Source: Deltaproteobacteria bacterium
Lineage (GTDB): Bacteria; Desulfobacterota; Desulfobaccia; Desulfobaccales; Desulfobaccaceae
DNA length: 7,114 bases
Assembly: GCA_016874895.1 (NCBI GenBank)
Contig: VGSX01000185.1
Location: 1-7,114, forward strand
Direction of reading: 5' to 3'
The notes under the pieces are model-generated. The model did no database searches. It was not told the origin of the DNA and worked only from the letters and a program-made list of their open reading frames with translations. Position numbers and translations under genes: made by a program. This document shows, in pieces, positions 1 to 5,174 of this stretch; position 1 is the first letter of the stretch, and each line of letters begins with the position of its first letter.

Positions 1-102
1 TTTGGTGACCACATTGACACTGCCATGGCGGGCCACCTTGAGGGCATAGCCCAGGCCGGCCAGACCGGAGCCGATGACGAGAAAATCAGATTGATATTCC
101 AT
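1..102 (-). CDS. nadB: L-aspartate oxidase, N-terminal 34 codons only (runs off left edge)
   Basis: The minus strand from 102 to 1 reads as an open frame starting MEYQSDFLVIGSGLAGLGYA and continuing to VNVVTK at residues 29-34. The segment DFLVIGSGLAGLGYAL is a flavin dinucleotide-binding Rossmann start, with GxGxxG at residues 11-16. The following short strand ending VVTK resembles the NadB N-terminus. NadB oxidises L-aspartate to iminoaspartate, using FAD, in the first step of de novo NAD synthesis in the cytosol. The alternative is another member of the succinate dehydrogenase/fumarate reductase flavoprotein family, but the short N-terminus fits NadB better. No Shine-Dalgarno sequence is visible before the ATG. 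A TATACT hexamer at 109-114 sits 6 nt upstream of the start, and a heptad repeat array abuts it. Confidence 0.78.
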   Translation of the reverse strand, partial: MEYQSDFLVIGSGLAGLGYALKVARHGSVNVVTK

Positions 103-113
103 ATTGTTAGTAT

Positions 114-169
114 AAAGTGCAAAGTGGAAAGAGGAAAGTGGAAAGTGCAAGGTTCAAGGTTCAAAGTTA
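114..169. repeat. Degenerate heptad tandem repeat, 8 units
   Basis: Eight exact 7-bp steps can be laid end to end: AAAGTGC, AAAGTGG, AAAGAGG, AAAGTGG, AAAGTGC, AAGGTTC, AAGGTTC, AAAGTTA. The units vary in base but the period never slips. The array lies 11 bp upstream of the nadB start codon and so occupies its promoter region. The stretch 170-261 beyond it is purine-rich on the plus strand but shows no gene or clear signal. Confidence 0.8.
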
Positions 170-261
170 TCCGGCAGAGCGTGGAGGGCAGCCGGGAGAG
201 GGCAGAACAAAAAGAGCGAATAGAGAAAATGCAGAGGGAAAAAAGCAGAAGGCGGAAAAAG

Positions 262-453
262 TTAGAGGCGGTCGCGATCTTCCGGTTCGACATCAGGCAC
301 CTGGGCCAAGGCTGCCTCATATTGAGCCTGGCTACCTCTTTGAGCACGCGCCTGTAAAGAGTCCTCTGTCATGAGGGCGGCCATCTTTTCTGCCACTGCG
401 GTGGCAATGAATCGGTTAATGGAAATCAGCAATGTCCGGTTAGAAACTTGCAA
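262..453 (-). CDS. Small uncharacterised protein, 63 aa
   Basis: This short ORF has plausible protein character: a hydrophobic N-terminal helix-like part (LLISINRFIATAVAEKMAAL), a polar middle (QARAQRGSQAQYEAALAQ), and an acidic tail, VPDVEPEDRDRL. I do not recognise a named family. The combination of a short amphipathic helix, an RGS-containing linker and a VPDVEPE-type tail resembles small hypothetical proteins I believe occur in anaerobic Desulfobacterota, but I cannot confirm that here. The frame is closed upstream by a TGA at 469-471 and contains no ATG before the only early start, a TTG at 453. A GAGG lies 13 nt upstream, which is far for a ribosome site. The gene may therefore be truncated at its 5' end, or start at an internal ATG (residues 24 or 28). 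No role is proposed. Confidence 0.4.
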   Translation of the reverse strand: MQVSNRTLLISINRFIATAVAEKMAALMTEDSLQARAQRGSQAQYEAALAQVPDVEPEDRDRL

Positions 454-536
454 TAGGGTATAGAAACCTCATGAAAAATTTTCGGGGAATTGCATTTGAT
501 GTTATCGCCCCTCCCGAGGACATTAAAAGAAGGTGA

Positions 537-675
537 GCGTTCAGCGGTCAGCTTACAGCCATCAGCTAATGCTTTAAATTCAAATAGTTATTCCAAGGTG
601 GCGGATCACTGGTTTTTCGCTTAGTTTCCCTAACCCAGTGTTTTTGCTGAAAGCTGATTGCTGATAGCTGAACGC
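537..675. repeat. Inverted pair of four-unit heptad repeats (NNTCAGC)
   Basis: The left arm contains GTTCAGC, GGTCAGC, TTACAGC, CATCAGC (539-566). The right arm, read on the minus strand from 673 to 646, is GTTCAGC, TATCAGC, AATCAGC, TTTCAGC. Both arms begin with GCGTTCAGC. The arms could pair into a long imperfect stem around a spacer of about 80 bp. The spacer itself holds a CACTGG/CCAGTG dyad (607-612 and 635-640). The right arm ends a few bases before the transposase remnant. The stretch 454-536 to its left holds nothing I can support. Confidence 0.75.
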
Positions 676-688
676 CTACAAAAGAAGT

Positions 689-983
689 GGTTATTGTGAA
701 GCCATCAATGCCATAAAAATTTTGATCAATGGCAAGAGGAGGGAAAGCATTTTATCTGTCGAATCAAGGCCAACACCAGAAAGACCATCATAGCCAGAAG
801 CGCATATGGCGTTATGGTTCAGTTGATCGCCGGACTCATTAGCTATCCTTTGCTTTCCATTATTGCCAAAAGCATTATCAGGAAAGGGTTTCCATAAAAA
901 GAGTTAGGGAATTTCGCAATAAAATTCAAAATGAAACCCGTGAGCTTAAAATTGATGATAGTGCAAAAAGAGGAGTCCTTTAA
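689..983 (+). pseudogene. IS4-type transposase remnant (internal deletion plus frameshift)
   Basis: Translating from 721 gives FDQWQEEGKHFICRIKANT and then RKTIIARSAYGVMVQLIAG, continuing GLISYPLLS. From 861, one frame over, it gives YCQKHYQERVSIKRV followed by REFRNKIQNETREL, ending at a TAA at 981-983. These pieces match in order the pattern of IS4-family transposases: an FICRIKA-like strand, an IARS.YG.MVQ..AGLI.Y helix, and a C-terminal VSIKRVRELR segment. One base is missing near 859-860. The usual stretch of roughly 100 residues between KANT and IARS, which carries the last catalytic Glu in this family, is absent, so the copy is dead. A further frame change near 719-721 may link it to GYCEAINAIK (689-718), but this is uncertain. 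No N-terminal half and no terminal inverted repeats are seen. It is the only gene trace on the plus strand. Confidence 0.72.
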
Positions 984-1017
984 GTCCCCCTTTTAACAAG
1001 GGGGATTTAGGGGGATT
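982..1017. repeat. CCCCC/GGGGG foldback repeat downstream of korA
   Basis: The element contains TCCCCCTTTTAACAAGGGGG followed by a second AGGGGGATT. CCCCCTT and AAGGGGG can form a 7-bp stem. Together with the following heptads it recurs in variant form after trpE (3373-3492). It starts inside the stop codon of the transposase remnant. Read from korA it could slow or end transcription, but no clear U-run follows on the minus strand. Confidence 0.6.
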
Positions 1018-1053
1018 TTCACGGTAAAACCGAAAACTGGAAACCGCAAACCG
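1018..1053. repeat. Heptad repeat, 4 units, adjoining korA 3' end
   Basis: After the tetramer ACGG come TAAAACC, GAAAACT, GGAAACC and GCAAACC (1025-1052), again in strict 7-bp steps. The second copy of the same motif is at 3461-3492, next to the trpE stop codon, and is also preceded by ACGG and an AGGGGGATT box. Confidence 0.7.
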
Positions 1054-1071
1054 TTTGAGCCCCCGGGGTAT

Positions 1072-2217
1072 TCAGAGCTTCACCAACCTGAGTAGGATTT
1101 CCTCGGGGGTGATGAGATTCCCGTCAATCCGGTGCAGCGGCTCCACCCGGGTTTCGCCCTGGTTAACCCGCAGAACCTCGCGATACATCTGTCCCAGGTT
1201 CAACTCCGGGACTAATACGGCTCGCACCCGCAGTAAAAACGGCTCCAGCAGCCGCCCCGGGAAAGGCCACAGGGTCTGCAGGTGCAGCAGCCCGGCCTTG
1301 ACCCCCAACTGCCGGGCCTCCCGCACCGCCCGCCGGGCTGAACGGGCCACCGAACCGTAGGCCACCACCAGGATGTCGCAATCCTCGGCAAGTTCCGTCC
1401 GGACCAGGTGAATATCCGCTAAATGCTGCTGGATTTTGCGGAACAGACGGTTCCTGAAAGCCAGAATTTCATCGGGACGTTGGGTAGGAAAACCCCGGAC
1501 GTCATGAATCAGGCCCGTGACGTGATAGCGGTAGCCGTCCCCGAAGATCCCCATGGCCGGCACCCCATGCGGGGTGTCTTCGTAAGGAATATACCACTCC
1601 GGCGGCACCTTGGGCTTGTTCCGGTCAACGACCTCCATGGTCTCGGGAGCTAAGAATATTTCCCGAGTATGTGACACCACCTCATCCGAGAGAATAATCA
1701 CCGGAGTGCGGTAGATTTCGGAAAAATTAAAGGCCTTCACTGTCAGCGTAAAACAATCCGCCACATCGGACACCGCCAGCACAATGATGGGATGGTCGCC
1801 ATGGGTGCCCCAGCGGGCCTGCATGACGTCCTCCTGGCTGACATTAGTGGGCAGCCCCGTGCTGGGCCCGCCCCGCATGACGTTAACGATGACGCAGGGC
1901 ACTTCCGCCACGCAGGCAAAACCCAGATTCTCCTGCATCAGGGAGAACCCCGGCCCGCTGGTGGCGGTCATGGACTTGACCCCGGCCAGGGAAGCCCCGA
2001 TGACCGCGCCCATGCTGGCGATTTCATCTTCCATCTGGATAAAGGTGCCATCCACCGCGGGCAACCGGGCGGACATGGCTTCGCTGATTTCCGTGGCCGG
2101 GGTGATGGGATAGCCGGCGAAAAAACGGCAGCCGGCCGCCACGGCGCCCTCCACGATGGCCTCGTTACCCTGCAGGAGTGCCGCTTTTTGCCGCGTTTGA
2201 GTGGATTCAGTCACCAT
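1072..2217 (-). CDS. korA: 2-oxoacid:ferredoxin oxidoreductase, alpha subunit (2-oxoglutarate type)
   Basis: This 381-residue protein has the full alpha-subunit architecture. The N-terminal pyrimidine-binding domain carries GYPITP (35-40) and an ATSGPGFSLMQEN loop (85-97), followed by GGPSTGLPT (116-124). The C-terminal transketolase-like domain includes DILVVAYGSVARSARRAV (281-298) and QTLWPFP (314-320). Its length is normal for a separate alpha chain. In this family the alpha subunit works with a TPP-binding beta subunit, a gamma subunit and a ferredoxin-like delta subunit to convert a 2-oxoacid plus CoA to acyl-CoA, CO2 and reduced ferredoxin. 2-Oxoglutarate is the likeliest substrate, but the branched-chain (Vor) enzyme is close and not excluded. 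The gene follows korD by 61 bp. GGAG lies 3 nt before the annotated ATG but 6 nt before the GTG at codon 2, so GTG may be the real start. No beta or gamma gene follows. Confidence 0.9.
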   Translation of the reverse strand: MVTESTQTRQKAALLQGNEAIVEGAVAAGCRFFAGYPITPATEISEAMSARLPAVDGTFIQMEDEIASMGAVIGASLAGVKSMTATSGPGFSLMQENLGFACVAEVPCVIVNVMRGGPSTGLPTNVSQEDVMQARWGTHGDHPIIVLAVSDVADCFTLTVKAFNFSEIYRTPVIILSDEVVSHTREIFLAPETMEVVDRNKPKVPPEWYIPYEDTPHGVPAMGIFGDGYRYHVTGLIHDVRGFPTQRPDEILAFRNRLFRKIQQHLADIHLVRTELAEDCDILVVAYGSVARSARRAVREARQLGVKAGLLHLQTLWPFPGRLLEPFLLRVRAVLVPELNLGQMYREVLRVNQGETRVEPLHRIDGNLITPEEILLRLVKL

Positions 2218-2278
2218 GAGCTCCGCGCAAACGTTGCCAGGGCCATTGCTTTTGCTTTATGGGTGGGCCGCACTGCCA

Positions 2279-2590
2279 TCAGTCCTCCGCCTCGGGGCTT
2301 GCCTTCTGGGTGCTCCGGCGCGGCCGCACGCTGATGGCGAAATCCGGGCAGTGCAGTTCGCACCAGCCGCAGCCGCCGCAGATGTCCGGGTCCACCACCA
2401 CCGGTTCGCCTTCTTCGTTCAGGGTAAGGGCCTGCTTCGGGCACAGCGCGGCGCAGATGCCGCAGCTTTTACACCAGTCCCGGTATATATTGATATCGAA
2501 ATGCTGCCGCTCCCTGGCGGCCTCCTCCTCACCGGGCCTACCAGCGGCACCGGCTATTGGAGGGTTATTTTGTTTTACTTCTGACATCAT
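2279..2590 (-). CDS. korD: Ferredoxin-type delta subunit of 2-oxoacid:ferredoxin oxidoreductase (two 4Fe-4S)
   Basis: The 103-residue protein carries two CxxCxxCxxxCP motifs: Cys40, 43, 46, 50 (CKSCGICAALCP) and Cys71, 74, 77, 81 (CGGCGWCELHCP). This is the spacing of a bacterial-type two-[4Fe-4S] ferredoxin. The INIYRDWCKSCGIC context, the intervening NEEGEPVVVDPDIC and the CPDFAI ending are typical of KorD-like subunits, which pass electrons from the oxidoreductase to soluble ferredoxin. The first 30 residues are polar, rich in Gly, Glu and Arg, and probably disordered. GGAAAG lies 3 nt before the first ATG and 6 nt before the second (codon 2), which may be the used start. It lies upstream of korA, as is usual, and 98 bp after trpG. 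Confidence 0.9.
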   Translation of the reverse strand: MMSEVKQNNPPIAGAAGRPGEEEAARERQHFDINIYRDWCKSCGICAALCPKQALTLNEEGEPVVVDPDICGGCGWCELHCPDFAISVRPRRSTQKASPEAED

Positions 2591-2619
2591 AATCTTTCCA
2601 GGGGAATGAAAATATTGTT

Positions 2620-2646
2620 CGGGCAGGCACGGGGGCCTGCCCCTAC
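2620..2646. repeat. GC-rich hairpin repeat between trpG and korD
   Basis: GGGCAGGC (2621-2628) and GCCTGCCC (2635-2642) form a perfect 8-bp stem with a 6-nt loop. The flanks (C before, CTAC after) match a small dyad repeat that I recall as common in intergenic DNA of several phyla; that recollection is not checked. On the minus strand it follows trpG and precedes korD. The following bases (GAACAATATTTTC) are AT-rich but not a clean U-run, so it may weaken rather than stop read-through. The rest of this gap contains GGATTTTCACGG (2651-2662), a fragment shared with the repeat after korA (GGGATTTTCACGG, 1012-1024). Confidence 0.55.
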
Positions 2647-2688
2647 TGTAGGATTTTCACGGAAAATTTCAGTTGATGTCCATGTCCC

Positions 2689-3285
2689 CTACCCGGCCTC
2701 ACCTCGCCGGCGCTTGATAAAATTCTGCAAAAGGTTCATACCCTCAGAGGTCAGAATGGATTCCGGATGAAATTGCACCCCGAAAACTGCCAGGCGTTTG
2801 TGCCGCAGGCCCATGATCTCGCCCACCGCGGTCTGGGCCGCTATTTCCAGACAATCCGGGAGGGTGTCCCGCTCCACGATCAAGGAATGGTATCGGGTGG
2901 CCTCGAAGGGCGACGGGATGCCTTGAAAGATATCCCGGCCGTCGTGATAGATGAGCGACGTCTTGCCGTGCATCAACCGGGGGGCCCGAATGACCCGGCC
3001 GCCAAAAGCCTCCCCCAGGCATTGATGCCCCAGACAGACCCCGAGGATGGGAATACGTCCGGCAAAATGACGGATGGCCGACACCGAAATACCCGCTTCG
3101 GTGGGAGTGCACGGTCCCGGCGAAATAATCAAATGACTAAGCTGCACCTTCTCCAGCCCGGGGAGGTCGATCTCATCATTCCGGAACACCGCCAGTTTTG
3201 CGCCCAACATACCCAGATACTGTACGAGATTATACGTGAAAGAATCATAATTATCGATGACTACCATGGGCCGTGTATCACTCAC
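2689..3285 (-). CDS. trpG: Anthranilate synthase component II (glutamine amidotransferase)
   Basis: This is a 198-residue class I glutamine amidotransferase of normal length. It starts with the family's VVIDNYDSFTYNLVQYLG block (8-25), then SPGPCTPTEAG (55-65), the nucleophile elbow GVCLGHQ with Cys84, and the His173/Glu175 pair in FHPES. It releases ammonia from glutamine for TrpE. In some bacteria the same protein also serves PabB in folate synthesis, and no pabB is in view. The start is a GTG at 3285, supported by AAGG 8 nt upstream; a shorter start at Met7 lacks a good site. It is downstream of trpE but separated by 210 bp of mostly repeat DNA. The only promoter-like sign in that gap is a TATAAC without a matching -35. 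Transcription from the trpE promoter is the simplest view. Confidence 0.95.
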   Translation of the reverse strand: MSDTRPMVVIDNYDSFTYNLVQYLGMLGAKLAVFRNDEIDLPGLEKVQLSHLIISPGPCTPTEAGISVSAIRHFAGRIPILGVCLGHQCLGEAFGGRVIRAPRLMHGKTSLIYHDGRDIFQGIPSPFEATRYHSLIVERDTLPDCLEIAAQTAVGEIMGLRHKRLAVFGVQFHPESILTSEGMNLLQNFIKRRRGEAG

Positions 3286-3372
3286 AGTCTTAACCTTCTT
3301 TCCTTCAAGTTTCTTTAAGTTATAATTTAATCGAAACGGTCATGGCCGATCAGGTCTACCCCCGATTCTTAA

Positions 3373-3457
3373 AATCCCCCTGCCCCCTTTAGAAAGGGGG
3401 GGAACTGAAAAGAAATCTTTAAAGCATCCCTTTCTTAAAGGAGGGGTTAGGGGGATT
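3373..3457. repeat. Foldback element between trpE and trpG
   Basis: The ends AATCCCCCT (3373-3381) and AGGGGGATT (3449-3457) are perfect 9-bp inverted repeats. Inside, CCCCCTTT and AAAGGGGG (within 3383-3400) form a hairpin next to the left end, and CCCTTTCTTAAAGGAGGG-like bases form another near the right end. The element resembles a short non-autonomous foldback or MITE-like unit. It is transcribed with the operon if trpE and trpG are cotranscribed. The flanks 3286-3372 show nothing beyond the trpG ribosome site. Confidence 0.6.
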
Positions 3458-3460
3458 GTA

Positions 3461-3492
3461 ACGGTAAAACTAAAAACTAAAAACCGGAAACC
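3461..3492. repeat. Heptad repeat, 4 units, adjoining trpE 3' end
   Basis: ACGG is followed by TAAAACT, AAAAACT, AAAAACC and GGAAACC in strict 7-bp steps (3465-3492). It ends 3 bp before the trpE stop codon. It is the sister copy of 1021-1052 and shares the preceding AGGGGGATT box. Confidence 0.7.
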
Positions 3493-3495
3493 TTG

Positions 3496-4971
3496 TCACA
3501 ACAGTCCCTGGGTCACCAGTTCCAGGGCCCGGACCATGGCCTGGGCCTTGTTCACCGTTTCCTGGTACTCGCTGGCCGGATCGGAATCCGCCACGATACC
3601 CGCCCCCACCTGGAGGTATACCTGGCCCTGATATACCGTCAGGCTTCGGATGGTGATGCAGAAATCCATGTTGCCGCTCAATCCCAGGTAGCCCACGGCG
3701 CCGGCGTAGGGGCCGCGACGGGTGGGCTCCAATTCTTCAATTATTTCCATGGCTCGCACCTTGGGCGCCCCGGAGACGGTGCCGGCCGGAAAGGAGGCCT
3801 TAAGCACGTCCAGGGCGTCTTTGCCCGGGGCCAGCTCCCCCTCCACGTGGGAAACGATGTGCATGACGTGGGAATAGCGCTCTACGGCGAACAACTCGGT
3901 GACCTTGACGCTGCCGATGGCAGCCACCCGGCCCACGTCGTTGCGGCCCAGATCCACCAGCATGATGTGTTCCGCCCGCTCCTTGGGGTCGGCCAGCAGG
4001 TCCTCTTCCAGGGCTTTGTCCTGCTCCGGGGTTTCACCCCGTTTGCGGGTGCCGGCAATGGGTCGCAGTTCGATCTTATTCCCCTCCAGGCGCACCAGGA
4101 TTTCCGGGGAGGCCCCCACCAGGGCCAGTTCCCCCAGGTCCAGGTGAAACATGTAGGGCGAAGGGTTGATGCAGCGCAGAGCCCGGTACAGGTCGAAAGG
4201 ATCATGCCGCAGAGGCGTCCGGAAACACTGGGACAACACGATCTGGATGGCGTCGCCGGCCGCGATATACTCCTTGGCCCGCAGCACGATCTCCTCAAAC
4301 CGCTCCCGGCTCAGGTTCGAAACCAACTGGACCTCCCCCCCGGTGGCCCCGGCTTCGAGAAAATGATGCGGCGCCCGCAATTCGGCGATGATACTTTCGA
4401 TTCCGGCCACGCCCTGTTCATAGAGAGACTCCAGGGAGGTCTCCGGATCGATCCTCACCAGGGCCACCACCTTGATGGTGTGCCGCACATTATCAAATAT
4501 GAGGAGATGATCCGTGAGCATCAGGATGGCTTCCGGGATATCCCCGCCCTGGGTTAGGTGGGGCAGCCGTTCGATATAGCGCACCATGTCATAACTCAGG
4601 TATCCCACCAACCCCCCGAAAAACCGGGGCAGTTCGGGAAGGGTCACGGCCCGGTGACGACTCAGCACCTGCCGGATAATCTCGAAGGGATCGGCCACTC
4701 CCTCGTAAACCGTGTCCACGCCTCGGTCCTGGACCGTGAGGGTGCTGCCCCGCACCGTGACTATCAGGGAAGGGTGCAAGCCCAGGAAACTGTAGCGCCC
4801 CCATTTCTCGCCTCCCTCCACGCTCTCCAACAGAAACGACAGGGAACCCTGACGGAGTTTTTTATAAGCCAGGACCGGGGTTTCCATATCACCCAAGACT
4901 TCCCGGTAAATGGGGACAATGTCTCCCTGCCGGGCCAGGACGGCAAACTCGTTAAAATCCGGTGTCACCAT
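3496..4971 (-). CDS. trpE: Anthranilate synthase component I
   Basis: This 491-residue chorismate-using enzyme converts chorismate and ammonia (from TrpG) to anthranilate, the first committed step to tryptophan. The N-terminal part has LLES (47-50) followed by WGRYSFLG, and INPSPYMF (268-275) lies further on; in known TrpE proteins these two segments form the tryptophan feedback site. The catalytic C-terminal part shows PIAGTRKRG (304-312), DLGRNDVGRV (340-349) and SFPAGTVSGAPK (393-404), then the EYQETVNKAQA ending. Intact LLES and NPSPYMF, plus the Trp-rich leader upstream, favour TrpE over PabB. The ATG at 4971 has AGAGG 7 nt upstream. Expression is probably controlled by the attenuator at 4991-5168, and activity by tryptophan binding. 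Confidence 0.96.
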   Translation of the reverse strand: MVTPDFNEFAVLARQGDIVPIYREVLGDMETPVLAYKKLRQGSLSFLLESVEGGEKWGRYSFLGLHPSLIVTVRGSTLTVQDRGVDTVYEGVADPFEIIRQVLSRHRAVTLPELPRFFGGLVGYLSYDMVRYIERLPHLTQGGDIPEAILMLTDHLLIFDNVRHTIKVVALVRIDPETSLESLYEQGVAGIESIIAELRAPHHFLEAGATGGEVQLVSNLSRERFEEIVLRAKEYIAAGDAIQIVLSQCFRTPLRHDPFDLYRALRCINPSPYMFHLDLGELALVGASPEILVRLEGNKIELRPIAGTRKRGETPEQDKALEEDLLADPKERAEHIMLVDLGRNDVGRVAAIGSVKVTELFAVERYSHVMHIVSHVEGELAPGKDALDVLKASFPAGTVSGAPKVRAMEIIEELEPTRRGPYAGAVGYLGLSGNMDFCITIRSLTVYQGQVYLQVGAGIVADSDPASEYQETVNKAQAMVRALELVTQGLL

Positions 4972-4990
4972 GCTTTACCCTCTGTCATCG

Positions 4991-5028
4991 CAAAGAAAAA
5001 GCCGTATCCGAATCTCGGGCACGGCTTT
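4991..5028 (-). terminator. trp attenuator terminator (hairpin B)
   Basis: On the minus strand AAAGCCGU (5028-5021) pairs perfectly with ACGGCUUU (5005-4998). A second stem CCGA/UCGG lies inside, and the U-rich run UUUUUCUUUG finishes at 4991. It is a convincing intrinsic terminator about 20 nt before the trpE start codon. Its 5' arm is also complementary to the 3' arm of the preceding hairpin, so the two folds exclude each other. Confidence 0.85.
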
Positions 5029-5056
5029 CAGGTGTCAACAAATAAAGCCGTGGCCC
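5017..5056 (-). promoter_or_regulatory. Predicted trp antiterminator pairing
   Basis: GGGCCACGGCUUU (5056-5044), the 3' arm and tail of hairpin A, can pair with AAAGCCGUGCCC (5028-5017), the 5' arm of hairpin B. That gives 9 continuous base pairs, one bulged C, then 3 more. Forming it destroys the terminator and should let RNA polymerase reach trpE. It is the counterpart of the 2:3 structure in classical trp attenuators. The pairing is read directly; its use in the cell is inferred. Confidence 0.72.
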
Positions 5057-5076
5057 CTCTCGTGAGGGCCACGGCT
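5036..5076 (-). promoter_or_regulatory. Anti-antiterminator hairpin A, itself terminator-like
   Basis: On the minus strand AGCCGUGGCCC (5076-5066) pairs perfectly with GGGCCACGGCU (5056-5046) around a 9-nt loop, UCACGAGAG. The stem is followed by UUAUUUGUU, so this hairpin could also act as an intrinsic terminator. By sequestering the 3' arm it blocks the antiterminator and allows hairpin B to form. The loop is complementary to the leader peptide stop region at 5117-5124. Confidence 0.75.
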
Positions 5077-5117
5077 CATTTCAGTCTCGCATTTTTCTCT
5101 GGAGCGGTGGCGGCATC

Positions 5118-5168
5118 TCACGAGGCGGAAAAGGGCCACCAGCACCAGTGCTGTTTTTGGGTTAGCAT
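5118..5168 (-). CDS. trpL: trp operon leader peptide, 16 aa
   Basis: The minus-strand ORF reads MLTQKQHWCWWPFSAS and ends in UGA (5120-5118). Trp codons are at positions 8, 10 and 11 (5147-5145, 5141-5139, 5138-5136), a density that would not arise by chance between a promoter and an attenuator in front of trpE. It senses charged tRNA-Trp: a ribosome delayed at the UGG codons should favour the antiterminator. The segment GUGGCCC (5139-5133), overlapping the last Trp codon, can pair with GGGCCAC (5056-5050) in hairpin A, giving a direct link from stalling to RNA fold. There is no strong Shine-Dalgarno (only GAAGAG). The ATG lies 6 nt after the -10 box, so it may be read from a leaderless transcript. 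Confidence 0.88.
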   Translation of the reverse strand: MLTQKQHWCWWPFSAS

Positions 5169-5174
5169 GATCTC

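Noticed and set aside
25..374. Plus-strand frames across nadB start and heptads
   Set aside because: They run antisense to nadB and through the purine-rich heptad repeat, giving Lys/Arg/Glu-rich low-complexity translations.
1072..2590. korDA as indolepyruvate oxidoreductase linked to tryptophan metabolism
   Set aside because: IorA is a fusion carrying its own TPP domain and ferredoxin motifs; here alpha and ferredoxin are separate and of the Kor/Vor type. Proximity to trpEG alone does not support it.
3300..3345. Separate promoter for trpG
   Set aside because: A TATAAC -10-like hexamer is present about 40 bp before the trpG start, but no acceptable -35 lies 16-18 bp upstream (GGCCAT-like bases).
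3493..4557. Long plus-strand open frame (354 codons)
   Set aside because: It lies wholly antisense to trpE, whose motifs are all intact; the translation is rich in His, Gln and Gly with no domain, as expected for the reverse strand of GC-rich coding DNA.
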